A DNA stretch of 64,000 bases from Cloacimonetes bacterium UBA5614 (lineage in GTDB: Bacteria; Cloacimonadota; Cloacimonadia; Cloacimonadales; Cloacimonadaceae): NCBI GenBank assembly GCA_002424605.1, contig DIKQ01000005.1:124001-188000 (forward strand), in the 5' to 3' direction. How positions within the stretch are numbered: position 1 is the stretch's first letter; every line of letters begins with the position of its first letter. Below, piece after piece: positions 43,269 to 52,935 of this stretch. The notes under the pieces are model-generated. The model did not search any database. It worked only from the letters and a program-made list of their open reading frames with translations, and was not told where the DNA came from. Position numbers and translations under genes: made by a program.

Positions 43269-44213
43269 ATGGCAGCAATTTATTTCGTGTTACTCGCTCT
43301 TATTATCCTCGTGATTTCAGTCCTTTCCAAAGGCCTGATTATTGTCCGCCAGGCGGAAGTGGTGATTATTGAGCGTCTCGGTAAATATTACAAGACCCTT
43401 CCCAGCGGTCTGCACCTGATAGTACCCATCTTTGACCGTCCCCGTTCCATACATTGGCGATATGTGCGCACCGACTATCGCGGCAATTCTGTCATCACCC
43501 AACGGGTGGAAAACCGCATAGACCTGCGTGAAACCGTCTATGACTTTCCCCGCCAGAACGTGATTACCAGCGATAACGTCACCATCAACATCAATGCCCT
43601 GCTTTATTTCCAGGTCACCGACCCCTACAAGGCAGTCTATGAAATCGGCAATTTGCCCGACGCTATTGAAAAGCTGACCCAGACCACCCTGCGTAACGTC
43701 ATCGGTGAACTCGAACTGGACAAGACCCTTATTTCCAGGGATACCATCAACACCAAACTGCGCGATATCCTGGACGAAGCCACTGACAAGTGGGGCGTCA
43801 AGGTCAACCGCGTGGAACTGCAGGACATCCTGCCCCCGGAAGAAATCAAGACCGCCATGGAAAAGCAGATGCGCGCCGAACGCGACAAACGCGCCAAAAT
43901 CCTCACTGCAGATGGCGAAAGGGAATATAATATCCGCACCGCTGACGGTGAAAAGATGGCAAAGATTGCCCGCGCCGAAGGTGAATCCCAAGCCAAGATT
44001 CTCGTTGCTGAAGCAGAGAAACAAGCCATCCAGCTTGTGGCTGAAGCAGTGAAATCAACCCAGACCGACCCTGCCCAATATATGCTTGCCCTCAGGTACA
44101 TTGCCGCTTTCAACGACATCGTCAAGCAAGGCGACAAGACTGTTGTGGTACCTTACGAGACCCAGGCGCTGCTTGGCTCCATCAAGACCCTGCAGGGTAT
44201 TTTCAACAAGTAA
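43269..44213 (+). CDS. SPFH/stomatin-like membrane protein (QmcA-type)
   Basis: The 314-residue protein has one N-terminal membrane helix (about 3-25), then a band-7/SPFH domain (VIIERLGKYYKTLPSGLH, VTDPYKAVYEI...), and a coiled Ala/Glu-rich C-terminal half (AEGESQAKILVAEAEKQAI). Such proteins form large membrane microdomain cages. GGAGG is upstream and the NfeD gene is its partner. Confidence 0.93.
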   Translation: MAAIYFVLLALIILVISVLSKGLIIVRQAEVVIIERLGKYYKTLPSGLHLIVPIFDRPRSIHWRYVRTDYRGNSVITQRVENRIDLRETVYDFPRQNVITSDNVTININALLYFQVTDPYKAVYEIGNLPDAIEKLTQTTLRNVIGELELDKTLISRDTINTKLRDILDEATDKWGVKVNRVELQDILPPEEIKTAMEKQMRAERDKRAKILTADGEREYNIRTADGEKMAKIARAEGESQAKILVAEAEKQAIQLVAEAVKSTQTDPAQYMLALRYIAAFNDIVKQGDKTVVVPYETQALLGSIKTLQGIFNK

Positions 44214-44233
44214 AACAAAACTGATAATCATTG

Positions 44234-44270
44234 GCGGTAATGGTTGTTCAGAAGCTGTTACCGCTTTTTT
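44234..44270 (+). terminator. Terminator between the SPFH gene and eno
   Basis: GCGGTAA (44234-44240) pairs with TTACCGC (44258-44264), followed by six T. A GTAAAGGAG ribosome site for eno comes just after. Confidence 0.85.
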
Positions 44271-44285
44271 GTAAAGGAGAACACT

Positions 44286-45569
44286 ATGTCTGAAATTATC
44301 TATGTAAAAGCGAGAGAAATCCTTGATTCCAGGGGTAATCCCACTATCGAGACCGAAGTCCATCTGGAATCCGGCATCTTTGCCACTGCGGCCGTACCCA
44401 GCGGCGCTTCCACAGGCGAACACGAAGCTCTGGAACTGAGAGACGGCGACAAGAGCCGTTACCAGGGAAAAGGCGTGCTCAAGGCAGTACAGAATGTGAA
44501 CGAAATCATCGGACCCGAAGTGGTGGGTATGGAAGTATCCGACCAGGCAGCAATTGACCTTGCCATGCTTGCCCTGGACGGTACTGACCTGAAGAGCAAG
44601 CTGGGTGCAAATGCCATCCTTTCCGTTTCCATGGCTGCTGCCAGAGCTGCCTCCCTGGAAGTAGAACTGCCCCTCTACCGCTATCTGGGCGGTGTGGGTG
44701 CCCGTCTGCTGCCCGTTCCCATGTCCAATATCATCAATGGCGGAGCGCATGCCGACAACAATGTGGACATCCAGGAATTCATGATAATGCCGCTGGGCGC
44801 TCCCAATTTCCGGGAAGCCCTGCGTTACAATGCCGAGACCTTCCATGCCCTCAAGGCAATCCTGAAGGGTAAGGGCATGGCTACTTCCGTCGGTGATGAA
44901 GGCGGTTTTGCGCCAAACCTGTCCACCAATGAAGAAGCCCTGATGGTCATCGTCCAGGCGATTGAAGCCGCCGGCTACGTTCCCGGCAAAGATATCTATA
45001 TTGCCATCGACTCTGCCGCCAGCTCTTTCTACAAGGACGGCAAGTATCATCTGGCAGCGGAAAACAAGGACTACACTTCTGCTGAAATGATTGACTACTA
45101 TGAAAAAATGGTAGATAAGTATCCCATCGTCTCCATTGAAGACGGCTTGGACGAGAACGACTGGGACGGTTTTGTCGCACTTAACAAGCGTTTGGGTAGC
45201 CGCATCCAGATTATGGGCGACGACCTCTTTGTCACCAATCCCGATAGAATCCTCAAGGGTATCGAACTGGGTGCCGCCAATTCCGTGCTTATCAAGCTGA
45301 ACCAGATTGGCAGTGTGTCTGAGACCATCGACGCCATCAATACTGCCTATAGCGTTGGCTGGACAGCCGTCGTCTCCCACCGCAGCGGCGAGACCTGCGA
45401 TACCTTTATGGCAGACCTCTGCGTCGCCCTCAATACCGGACAGATTAAGACCGGCTCCATCTCCCGCAGCGAACGCATCGCAAAATACAACCAGTTGCTC
45501 CGCATTGAAGAGGAATTGGGAGAAGCTGCCCGTTTCGCCGGCAGAGCCGCCATCAAGCAACTCATATAG
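44286..45569 (+). CDS. eno: Enolase
   Basis: Enolase interconverts 2-phosphoglycerate and phosphoenolpyruvate. Motifs: AREILDSRGNPTIETEV at the start, GAHADNNVDIQEFMIMP, GDDLFVTNP, LIKLNQIGS and the VSHRSGETCDTFMADL loop near the end. The 427-residue length is normal. The ATG at 44286 has AAGGAGAA upstream. Confidence 0.97.
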   Translation: MSEIIYVKAREILDSRGNPTIETEVHLESGIFATAAVPSGASTGEHEALELRDGDKSRYQGKGVLKAVQNVNEIIGPEVVGMEVSDQAAIDLAMLALDGTDLKSKLGANAILSVSMAAARAASLEVELPLYRYLGGVGARLLPVPMSNIINGGAHADNNVDIQEFMIMPLGAPNFREALRYNAETFHALKAILKGKGMATSVGDEGGFAPNLSTNEEALMVIVQAIEAAGYVPGKDIYIAIDSAASSFYKDGKYHLAAENKDYTSAEMIDYYEKMVDKYPIVSIEDGLDENDWDGFVALNKRLGSRIQIMGDDLFVTNPDRILKGIELGAANSVLIKLNQIGSVSETIDAINTAYSVGWTAVVSHRSGETCDTFMADLCVALNTGQIKTGSISRSERIAKYNQLLRIEEELGEAARFAGRAAIKQLI

Positions 45570-45604
45570 AATCTTTAATCTAACGAAAGTGTGAACCCGA
45601 TAAT

Positions 45605-45635
45605 AAAAAGGGCTGACATTACGTCAGCCCTTTTT
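45605..45635. terminator. Bidirectional terminator after eno
   Basis: A perfect 13-bp stem: AAAAAGGGCTGAC, loop ATTAC, GTCAGCCCTTTTT. It can stop eno and also the convergent gene at 45710. Confidence 0.92.
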
Positions 45636-45642
45636 GATTATT

Positions 45643-45704
45643 GTCGTTCCTGCGCAGGCAGGAACCCATGCTGTTTTATCTCACCACAAAGGCACAAAGA
45701 CACT
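45643..45704. repeat. Hairpin repeat, family 2 copy, plus CACAAAG repeat
   Basis: 45643-45678 matches the reverse complement of 21633-21668 with one mismatch. It is followed by CACCACAAAGGCACAAAGAC, a motif like the start of the 23099 block. Confidence 0.7.
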
Positions 45705-45709
45705 AAGGG

Positions 45710-47563
45710 TTATTCTATCCCCAGGTCTTTAAATCTGAGTTTCTGTTTTGTTCCATTATAAGCACTTAACCTTTCCCGCAAACCCCTGCCATAATCTTTC
45801 CAAGCATACACCCTGTAAAACATACGTGGACTAAATTGCCCCACCCTATAATGCGTAAAAGTAGTATTCGGAGTTTCCCAAAGATAATAATAGTTATCGT
45901 CATTGTTCATTTCGGAAGCATTGTAGAAGATAAGATAGCCAGTAGGTTGCATATTATGTCCAAGTATATCCTGAGTTACTTCTTCCCAATTTAACGTCAC
46001 ATTGTAACCTATCTGTTGTATAGATAAATTTTGAGGGATGGCAGGTGGAACATAGACTCCTGTCCCGATCAGACTGATTTTTAAAACTGGCCTATTCAAA
46101 GAGTTATTCTCGATAAAAAGTGTATCTGATATTGCTCCAATCGTCTGAGGAGTATATCTGATACGTAATGTATCAGTCTGATTTGTTTCAATTATTATGG
46201 GATATGTACTGTTCAGGCATGCAAATTGACTTTCTGTATTTATAAAATGAATGTTATCTATTGTTAAGGGTGTATTTCCTGTGTTAGTAAGTACAACTTG
46301 CCTAGTATAATCAACATTGGGGTAACAATGACCATAGTTTATATAACTAGTAATGTTATTCCCTATATGAGGTTGCTGATATCCGAATTTGCCAAGCCTT
46401 AAATGGCCTTCGTACAAATATTGGATATACATATTTCCCCATATATCAAAACTATGGGTATTAACAAGAATTGCGAAATCAAAGTTTTCAGATTCAACTA
46501 AATTCAGACAAGTATCGATTTTTCCATATGTAATGTTGTTAATGAAATTGATATTGCCATCGATTGCTTTAAAAATAAATCCACCAGATTCGCCTGGGAT
46601 ATTTTCTTCTGCTATTTGTTCACCATCAGTAGCATCAATCTTAAACATCATCTGAGTACCGTTCCTAGCATAAAGCACATTATCCGATGCTGTCATACTT
46701 GTATAGGGGTATATTGTGTTGAAAGCCCAATCCCAGTTTTGTGAGTTTATACTAAGTTTTGCCAGACAATAGCTGCTAATTGCATCTGAAAGACACAACA
46801 CGTAAGGTTGACCATTGACAATTGAAGTGAAATATATCAATCCGGGGGGTGTTGGAGTCTGAGTACTTCTAACAATATAGCAGGTTATATAGACTTCGTT
46901 ACCTTCAACATAACATGACCAATAACGACAGACATAATTAGAATATATTATTCTATATGATTGCACGTTACCTTGGGTATCTAGTATTATGATTATTGCA
47001 TAGTAGTAAGGGTTATCCGAAAAACCAGGTGGATAAGGAGGTCTATCGTTGGGATTTATTATATTTGACGCATCAGTTGCATTAGCGACTAATATAATAT
47101 TATCATTCACAAAACTCATACTCACGTTAGCAAAATCATACATCGTTTGATTCCATAACAATTGTCCAATGCATGATAGTTTAACCAATCCTCTATTTAA
47201 AAGAATTTGATTTGTCCCAGCGAACATCTGACAGTTATCTGCAATAAACAGAAATACCTCACCTTGATCATTAATAGAAAGATCCAATAAAGAAAAGTCC
47301 CAACTATTGCTTCCAATAAATATGCTCCATAGTTGAGATCCAGTTTGCGAATATTTCTTAATTGAATATCCCGTATTGTAGTAATAGTTATTTATCCAGC
47401 CCATAGAATAAGAAGAAGCTGAAGCCAACTCACCATTACTATTAGCTTTAATCATAGTTGGACTTTCCTCACACTCATTTGACCAAATTATCTGCTTTTG
47501 AGTGCCTATTAAATAATAGCTGAAAGTTATAATCAAGAAAATCAACAATAGTGTTTTTTTCAT
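45710..47563 (-). CDS. Secreted protein with ASH/choice-of-anchor and FN3-like domains
   Basis: The 617-residue protein starts with a signal peptide (MKKTLLLIFLIITFSYYLIG). Residues 25-400 look like an extended beta-rich, possibly propeller-like domain about logging values (WSNECEESPTM...). Then come an ASPM-SPD2-Hydin/choice-of-anchor D-like module (VVLTNTGNTPLTIDNI ... LRIRYTPQTIGAISDTL, about 405-500) and a fibronectin III-like module (about 505-600). It lacks the FlgD-like sorting domain seen at 60688. It is more AT-rich than its neighbours. The function is unknown. Confidence 0.75.
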   Translation of the reverse strand: MKKTLLLIFLIITFSYYLIGTQKQIIWSNECEESPTMIKANSNGELASASSYSMGWINNYYYNTGYSIKKYSQTGSQLWSIFIGSNSWDFSLLDLSINDQGEVFLFIADNCQMFAGTNQILLNRGLVKLSCIGQLLWNQTMYDFANVSMSFVNDNIILVANATDASNIINPNDRPPYPPGFSDNPYYYAIIIILDTQGNVQSYRIIYSNYVCRYWSCYVEGNEVYITCYIVRSTQTPTPPGLIYFTSIVNGQPYVLCLSDAISSYCLAKLSINSQNWDWAFNTIYPYTSMTASDNVLYARNGTQMMFKIDATDGEQIAEENIPGESGGFIFKAIDGNINFINNITYGKIDTCLNLVESENFDFAILVNTHSFDIWGNMYIQYLYEGHLRLGKFGYQQPHIGNNITSYINYGHCYPNVDYTRQVVLTNTGNTPLTIDNIHFINTESQFACLNSTYPIIIETNQTDTLRIRYTPQTIGAISDTLFIENNSLNRPVLKISLIGTGVYVPPAIPQNLSIQQIGYNVTLNWEEVTQDILGHNMQPTGYLIFYNASEMNNDDNYYYLWETPNTTFTHYRVGQFSPRMFYRVYAWKDYGRGLRERLSAYNGTKQKLRFKDLGIE

Positions 47564-47927
47564 AACATCCCCCTTTGGCTCAGTTTAGGGTACTTTGTTA
47601 GTTAAAAGATAACTATTGCTTTTAATATATTATGTCAATTGAAAAGATAGAAAAATAAGCAAAAAACAAAACAGCATGGACCCCTGCCTGCATAGAGGTG
47701 ACGGAAAAGGTCTCCCGTCAAGCGAGGGATGACGCTTATCCCCTAATTTCCCCTCACTGAGATGTCCCGAAGATGCCGCGGAGATGACCGGGTTTTCTTC
47801 GGTCGGCTTCGGGACATCTCCGCGACATCTCATAGAGGAAGGTGCGGGGATTGGTCCGGAAAAGGATGCTAAACGGATTGATGCCGTAATAAGGTGAGGA
47901 GGATTTTAAAGCCGGACCGGTTGAGGA
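47564..47927. repeat. Repeat-filled gap
   Basis: The 364-bp gap holds TTGACA (47633-47638, minus), a diverged family-2 hairpin (47669-47704), a CCCGTCAAGCGAGGGATGAC unit (47714-47733) and family-3 copy B (47757-47834). No gene was seen. Confidence 0.6.
47757..47834. repeat. Palindromic repeat, family 3 copy B
   Basis: GATGTCCCGAAG (47761-47772) pairs with CTTCGGGACATC (47807-47818), and CGGGTTTTCTTCG-type loops lie between. The same architecture as 35152-35224; where the right arm has CGCC there and CGGG here, the left arm changes to match. Confidence 0.75.
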
Positions 47928-50465
47928 TTAAAGGTAGGAATTGCGCTTGATGACAGCGCGCAGGTCGGAGATATTGAAGGGTTTTTGCAGGATATCGTCA
48001 AAGCCCTTCTTTTCGTAATCATCGAGGTCGTCGAGGTTTAGCAGATTGCTGTAAGCGATGATTTTGACATTGGGGTCGCTCTTCTTCAGAATCAGCATCA
48101 GGGAGGTGATGTCACCGGCACCGGGCAGATTGAGGTCTGCCAGTACGATGCGCGCCGGACTGCTGGTATTGAGCGATTTGAAGAACAGGGAGGAAAGCTC
48201 CTCGGGGTCGGTGGTTTTCTGCACGCGCAGGCCCATGCTGGTCATGGTCTTGATGAGCAGATTCCCCAGGGCGTCATCCTCATCCAGGACCAGGGCCAGG
48301 GGCGGGGTCTGGGGGATTGACGGCTTGGCTTCCGCTTTGGGCGTAACAATGCTCTCGCCAATGGGGATGTACATTTCGGCATCGGTGCCTTTGCCGGGTT
48401 TGGAATTCAGGCGGATGTAACCGCCGTGCTTTTTCAAGAGGGAGTAAACGATGGGCAGACCCAGTCCGCTGGCTCCCTGCCTGGTGGTAAAGTAAGGCAC
48501 GAAGACACGGTTCAGGTTTTCATAAGCAATGCCCTCGCCGCTGTCCTTGATGTTGATGCAGATATATTTGCCCTGCCTGAGCGGGATTTCACCATTTTCC
48601 ATCGCTTCATGCATCTTGGCGCTGACGGTCAGGACACCGGTGTTGTTCATCGCCTGCAAAGCATTGGTCACGACATGGCTGATGATTTTTTCATAGGTGG
48701 GTGCTGCCATGCGGATATTGGGCAGGTCTTTTATCAGACGGAAAACCGGCCTCACATTGGTTCCGGACACCAGGTTGCGGACATATTGCTCCAGGTTCTT
48801 GACCGTTTCGGTGGCAACATCGGAAACCGGACTGCTCTTTGCCATGGCAAGCATTTTATCCGTGATATCCTTGCCCCTGAGGGTGGATTCTTCCGCCGCT
48901 TTGAGCAGGGCAGCCTGCTCGCTGTCGGGAGGCAGGTCGTCCAGCACCAGGGAAATATTGCCCAGGATGGCTGTGAGTATGTTGTTAAAGTCATGCGCAA
49001 AGCCGGAGGACAGGGAGCTGACAGCTTCCATGCGAAGCACCTGGCTGCGTTCTTCCTCTTCCCTGAGACGGTTGGAAATATCGCGCAGGATAAAGACCAC
49101 GCCAATGGTCTCTCCGCGTTTGTTCTGGATGGGCGCTGCCATCCCCTCTATTTCCAGTTCCTTATCCGCAGCGGTTATGAGAGAGATGTCCCTCAGCAGC
49201 ATGCTGCCGGAATAGTCTTTGTATAGCTTGGTAATCGGGTCGTTTATCAGGGTGCGCGTATCGTTGCCAATCAGATGGAAGACTTCGCTCCAGCTTTTGC
49301 CGACCGCTGCTTCCATAGGAGCTCCGCTCAGCTTGGCAGCCGCTTTGTTAAGCATCAGGATGCTGCCGTCCAGACGGGTGGTAAAGATGGCGTCGTCAAG
49401 GTTGTTCAGCGTCTGCTGAAGGTTTTCGGCACTGTCGTCTTTGGCTTCCTGCAGTTTTTCGGTCACAAGCTGCCTGACCATAGAGTTGGAAATAACGGTT
49501 AAGCGCTCAATCAAACCGTCATTCAGGGGAAATTCAGGCTTCTGGAATCCCATCAGGAAGATGCCGGCAATCGCCTCGCCTTCGGTAAGCGGGAATCCGA
49601 TGAAGTGCTCCCAGCCCTCGTGTTTGCAGAGTTTGTGCTCTGCTGATTCCTGCGCCTGCATACGCATCCAGGCTTTCACATCCTCCGCCGCTCCCTGCAC
49701 TGTCTCCATCAGGTTGTCCAGCATGGAAGTCCGGAAAGTGAATGCTTTGCCGTTTTTCAGGGATTTGTTCATCCAGCGGTAAGCCGGCAGGTCAATGGCT
49801 TCAATCCGCACGGAATGCCTTGCCATCTCGGGGTCGCTGTCCCAGGCGCCGAATTTCAGATAGGTGGAGCTTTCACTTTCCCGCTTGTATATGGCGGCAA
49901 ATTCGCATTTACTGAACGAGCCAAGGGCATTAAGGATGTCCTGAACCCGGTTAAAGGTGTCGTCTTTATTGGCATTAAGCAAGGTAAACAGCAGATTGGT
50001 CAGTTGCTTCTCGGCGTCCAGCTCCTGTTTCATAAAGTCGCTGATGATGGTCTTTCTGGTATCAGCATGGACAGCTTCCGGAATGGATTTATCGGGATTA
50101 TCCGCGTTTTGCAGGTCCGGGAAAGGCTCAAAATCAGAGTCCCATTCCTCGCTTTGACGGATTTTATGCGGTTCTTCCTTGCCTGTTAAACTGTCGATGA
50201 GATTCCGCAAGAGCAACCTTACCAGCAGGATAGACATCAAAAAAGCAAAAAGCACCATGAGAATCACCTCATAGGCACCCGGAATCACCTGATTGATTTC
50301 ATCGCGCAAGGGCAGATAGACATCGTCGGATAAAACATGGGATGAGAAAAGAATTGCTAAAATCCCTGTTACTATTATGCTCAAGGCAATAATAGCAATA
50401 GCTCGCGCAACTATCCTGCGCTTAAAATAAGAATTATTAGCTTTGTTCAGTTCTTCTCTCCTCAT
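47928..50465 (-). CDS. Hybrid sensor histidine kinase (TM-GAF-PAS-HisKA-HATPase-REC)
   Basis: The 845-residue protein has two membrane helices (about 21-42 and 66-88), a GAF-like domain (about 165-330), a PAS domain (about 345-465), a dimerisation domain with phospho-His491 in GFAHDFNNIL, a catalytic ATPase (DSGEGI, then SGLGLPIVYSLLKKHGG) and a C-terminal receiver (LVLDEDD, phosphoacceptor in LADLNLPG, Lys in LQKPF). The signal goes from His491 to its own receiver, and no separate regulator is adjacent. TTGACT at 50510-50515 on the minus strand is the likely -35. Confidence 0.93.
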   Translation of the reverse strand: MRREELNKANNSYFKRRIVARAIAIIALSIIVTGILAILFSSHVLSDDVYLPLRDEINQVIPGAYEVILMVLFAFLMSILLVRLLLRNLIDSLTGKEEPHKIRQSEEWDSDFEPFPDLQNADNPDKSIPEAVHADTRKTIISDFMKQELDAEKQLTNLLFTLLNANKDDTFNRVQDILNALGSFSKCEFAAIYKRESESSTYLKFGAWDSDPEMARHSVRIEAIDLPAYRWMNKSLKNGKAFTFRTSMLDNLMETVQGAAEDVKAWMRMQAQESAEHKLCKHEGWEHFIGFPLTEGEAIAGIFLMGFQKPEFPLNDGLIERLTVISNSMVRQLVTEKLQEAKDDSAENLQQTLNNLDDAIFTTRLDGSILMLNKAAAKLSGAPMEAAVGKSWSEVFHLIGNDTRTLINDPITKLYKDYSGSMLLRDISLITAADKELEIEGMAAPIQNKRGETIGVVFILRDISNRLREEEERSQVLRMEAVSSLSSGFAHDFNNILTAILGNISLVLDDLPPDSEQAALLKAAEESTLRGKDITDKMLAMAKSSPVSDVATETVKNLEQYVRNLVSGTNVRPVFRLIKDLPNIRMAAPTYEKIISHVVTNALQAMNNTGVLTVSAKMHEAMENGEIPLRQGKYICINIKDSGEGIAYENLNRVFVPYFTTRQGASGLGLPIVYSLLKKHGGYIRLNSKPGKGTDAEMYIPIGESIVTPKAEAKPSIPQTPPLALVLDEDDALGNLLIKTMTSMGLRVQKTTDPEELSSLFFKSLNTSSPARIVLADLNLPGAGDITSLMLILKKSDPNVKIIAYSNLLNLDDLDDYEKKGFDDILQKPFNISDLRAVIKRNSYL

Positions 50466-50608
50466 AGTATATTTACTTACCTAACACAATTAATGAAACC
50501 TGCAAAGTTAGTCAACAAAGATTTTCAGTTTTTTGCATTTTTCTGCAGTTGTTTGCATCATTTTATCTTTCTCCGGTACCCGGCCCGTTTCCTTCAGGCA
50601 AGTATTAC

Positions 50609-50614
50609 TTGACA
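50609..50614 (+). promoter_or_regulatory. Candidate -35 of the nitroreductase gene
   Basis: TTGACA is 41 bases before the ATG at 50655. Confidence 0.4.
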
Positions 50615-50654
50615 TGTAACTCCCTACTATCATTTTATCTTACAGGATTAAATC

Positions 50655-51206
50655 ATGAATTGCAAAGAAACTATCTTGTCAAGACATAGTGTAAGGAATT
50701 TTTTACAGGACCCGGTTCCTGCTGAAGTGCTTTCAGATATGCTGGAAGCAGCCAGGCTGGCTCCCTCCGCCCAGAACCGCCAGCCCTGGAGATTCGTCGT
50801 GCTGCAGAACCCTGATAAAATAAAGTCCATGGCGTTCAATTGCGGACTCATCGGACTCAGCAATTTCTTTATCCGCAATGCGCCCTGCGTCATTGTTGCC
50901 TGCGCTGACACAGACAGTAACGTTCGGATAAACGGGCAGGATTATTATTTGGTTGACACTGCGATAGCTTTCCAGCAAATGATGCTGATGGCTTGGAGCC
51001 ACGGCATCGGCTCCTGCTGGCTGGCTGCCTTCAGCGAGAAAAAGCTGAAGCCTTTCCTTGAATTGCCCAAAAGCTGGCGCATAGTGGCGCTCAGTCCGTT
51101 TGGCTACCCGGCAGAGAAGCAGGGGCTATATTCAAAAGCGGTAAAAGCCTTTGCCGGAAGTAAAGACAGGCTTGCGCCGGACAGGATATTCCGTTACATT
51201 GATTAA
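50655..51206 (+). CDS. Nitroreductase-family protein
   Basis: The 183-residue protein has the FMN-binding pattern of the family: N-terminal SRHSVRNFLQDPVP and LAPSAQNRQPWRFVV, and the C-terminal GIGSCWLAAF loop. It probably reduces a small molecule with NAD(P)H. The substrate is unknown. TACAGGA lies before the ATG. The adenosine deaminase gene follows after 17 bp. Confidence 0.9.
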   Translation: MNCKETILSRHSVRNFLQDPVPAEVLSDMLEAARLAPSAQNRQPWRFVVLQNPDKIKSMAFNCGLIGLSNFFIRNAPCVIVACADTDSNVRINGQDYYLVDTAIAFQQMMLMAWSHGIGSCWLAAFSEKKLKPFLELPKSWRIVALSPFGYPAEKQGLYSKAVKAFAGSKDRLAPDRIFRYID

Positions 51207-51223
51207 AATACAGGAGAATATAG

Positions 51224-52309
51224 ATGACTACTAATGTGAAGCTCACCCGCGAATTCATAGAGAAGCTCCCCAAGACAGACCTTCACGTCCATCTGGACGG
51301 CTCAGTACGGGTGGAAACCCTCATAGAACTGGCTCAGAAAGACAAGGTGGAATTACCCACTTTTGACCCCGAAGAACTAAAGAAAATCATCTGCTGTGAC
51401 GAAAACTGCGAAAGCCTGGACGACTATCTGGAAGGCTTTCATATTGTAAACCGCGTACTGCAGAACAAGGAAGCCCTGAAACGCACAGCTTATGAACTGG
51501 CAGAAGACTGCGCCAAGGAAAACATCCGCTATGTGGAAGTCCGCTATTCCCCCATTCTGCATACAAATAAAGGTATGAAGCTTACCCAGATTTCGGAAGC
51601 AGTGATTGACGGCCTCAAACAGGCGGAAAAGGACTTCAACATCAAAACAGGGGTGATAATCTGCGGTATCAGGAATATGGACCCCACCACCTCGGTTAAG
51701 TTAGCCGAGTTGGCCATCGCCTACAAAAACAAGGGAGTCATTGGTTTTGACCTGGCTGGCGGTGAAAACAACTATCCTGCCAAGGACCACAAGGAAGCCT
51801 TTGAACTAGCGCTCAAGAACAACCTGAACATTACCATCCATGCCGGAGAAGCATATGGCCCGGACAGCATCCACCAGGCTTTGCATTATTGCGGGTCTCA
51901 CCGCATCGGCCACGGCACCAGATTAGTGGAAGACGGCGATTTGCTCAACTACGCAAACGACCACCGCATCCCGCTGGAGATCTGCCTCAAGAGCAACTTC
52001 CATACCAAGGCCGTGCCCAGCATCAGGGCTCATCCCATTGATTTTTATGTCGATTACGGCTTGAGAGTGACGCTCAATACCGACAACCGTACAATTTCCA
52101 GCACAACTCTTACCGACGAGTATATGCTGGCAATTGAACTGCTGGGACTGGACTATCCCCAGATCAAGAATATCATCCTGAACGGCTTCAAAAGCGCTTT
52201 CATCCCCTATAAAGACAGGGTGCGCCTGATAAACAAGATTCTGGCTGAGATTGATGAACTGGAAGAAGCTGAGCTGAAAACCAAAGTAAAAGTAAAAGAG
52301 AACCTTTAA
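51224..52309 (+). CDS. add: Adenosine deaminase
   Basis: A 361-residue amidohydrolase-fold zinc enzyme. Metal and catalytic residues: His21/His23 in LHVHLDGS, ITIHAGEAYG, RIGHGTRL and LNTDNRTIS. It turns adenosine into inosine for purine salvage. AGGAGAATATAG precedes the ATG. Other members (adenine or AMP deaminases) are less likely given the HxHLDGS pattern. Confidence 0.93.
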   Translation: MTTNVKLTREFIEKLPKTDLHVHLDGSVRVETLIELAQKDKVELPTFDPEELKKIICCDENCESLDDYLEGFHIVNRVLQNKEALKRTAYELAEDCAKENIRYVEVRYSPILHTNKGMKLTQISEAVIDGLKQAEKDFNIKTGVIICGIRNMDPTTSVKLAELAIAYKNKGVIGFDLAGGENNYPAKDHKEAFELALKNNLNITIHAGEAYGPDSIHQALHYCGSHRIGHGTRLVEDGDLLNYANDHRIPLEICLKSNFHTKAVPSIRAHPIDFYVDYGLRVTLNTDNRTISSTTLTDEYMLAIELLGLDYPQIKNIILNGFKSAFIPYKDRVRLINKILAEIDELEEAELKTKVKVKENL

Positions 52310-52314
52310 GCAAT

Positions 52315-52884
52315 ATGAAAGACATCATCAGAGAAAAACTGCTCACCGCAGCAAGCACCCTGCAAAACTTCCTGCAGCAGGAAGAAAACCTGCTGGCAAT
52401 ATCCGATATAGCTGACCTGCTGACGGATGCCTTCAAGCGGGGCAACAAAGTAATCATTTTCGGAAACGGCGGCAGCATGTGTGACGCAATGCATTTTGCG
52501 GAAGAACTTACCGGCAGGTTCAGGAACGACCGTGCGCCCCTGCCTGCCATTGCCATCTCCGATCCCAGCCACCTGACCTGCGTTGCCAATGATTATGGTT
52601 TTGAAGAGGTCTTTTCCCGTGGCGTTTCAGCATATGCCAAGCCCTGCGACGTAGTAATCGGCATTTCCACCAGCGGAAATTCCCCCAACGTCATCAAAGC
52701 TTTACAAACCGCCCAATCCCTTGATTGCTTTACAGTTGCGCTGCTGGGAATGGACGGGGGCAAGCTGAAGGGCGAGTGTGATTTTGAAGTAATCATTCCC
52801 GCGAAAACAACGGACCGTATCCAGGAAATGCATATCAAGATTTTGCATATCCTGGTCGAGCTGACAGAAACTAAACTGTTTTAA
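52315..52884 (+). CDS. gmhA: Sedoheptulose-7-phosphate isomerase
   Basis: GmhA makes D-glycero-D-manno-heptose-7-phosphate, the substrate of RfaE1. The 189-residue SIS-domain protein has FGNGGSMCDAMHFAEELTGRF (its metal and sugar site), DYGFEEVFSR and GISTSGNSPNV. It follows add with five bases between, so the heptose pathway is split over two operons. Confidence 0.93.
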   Translation: MKDIIREKLLTAASTLQNFLQQEENLLAISDIADLLTDAFKRGNKVIIFGNGGSMCDAMHFAEELTGRFRNDRAPLPAIAISDPSHLTCVANDYGFEEVFSRGVSAYAKPCDVVIGISTSGNSPNVIKALQTAQSLDCFTVALLGMDGGKLKGECDFEVIIPAKTTDRIQEMHIKILHILVELTETKLF

Positions 52885-52935
52885 GGGGCAGGATATGCCC
52901 GGCCAAGTTTAACTAATAAAAAACTGGAGGTATCT

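Noticed and set aside
44055..45560. A 501-codon open frame antisense to eno
   Set aside because: It mirrors the enolase codons, shows low-complexity composition and has no motif; enolase is certain on the plus strand.
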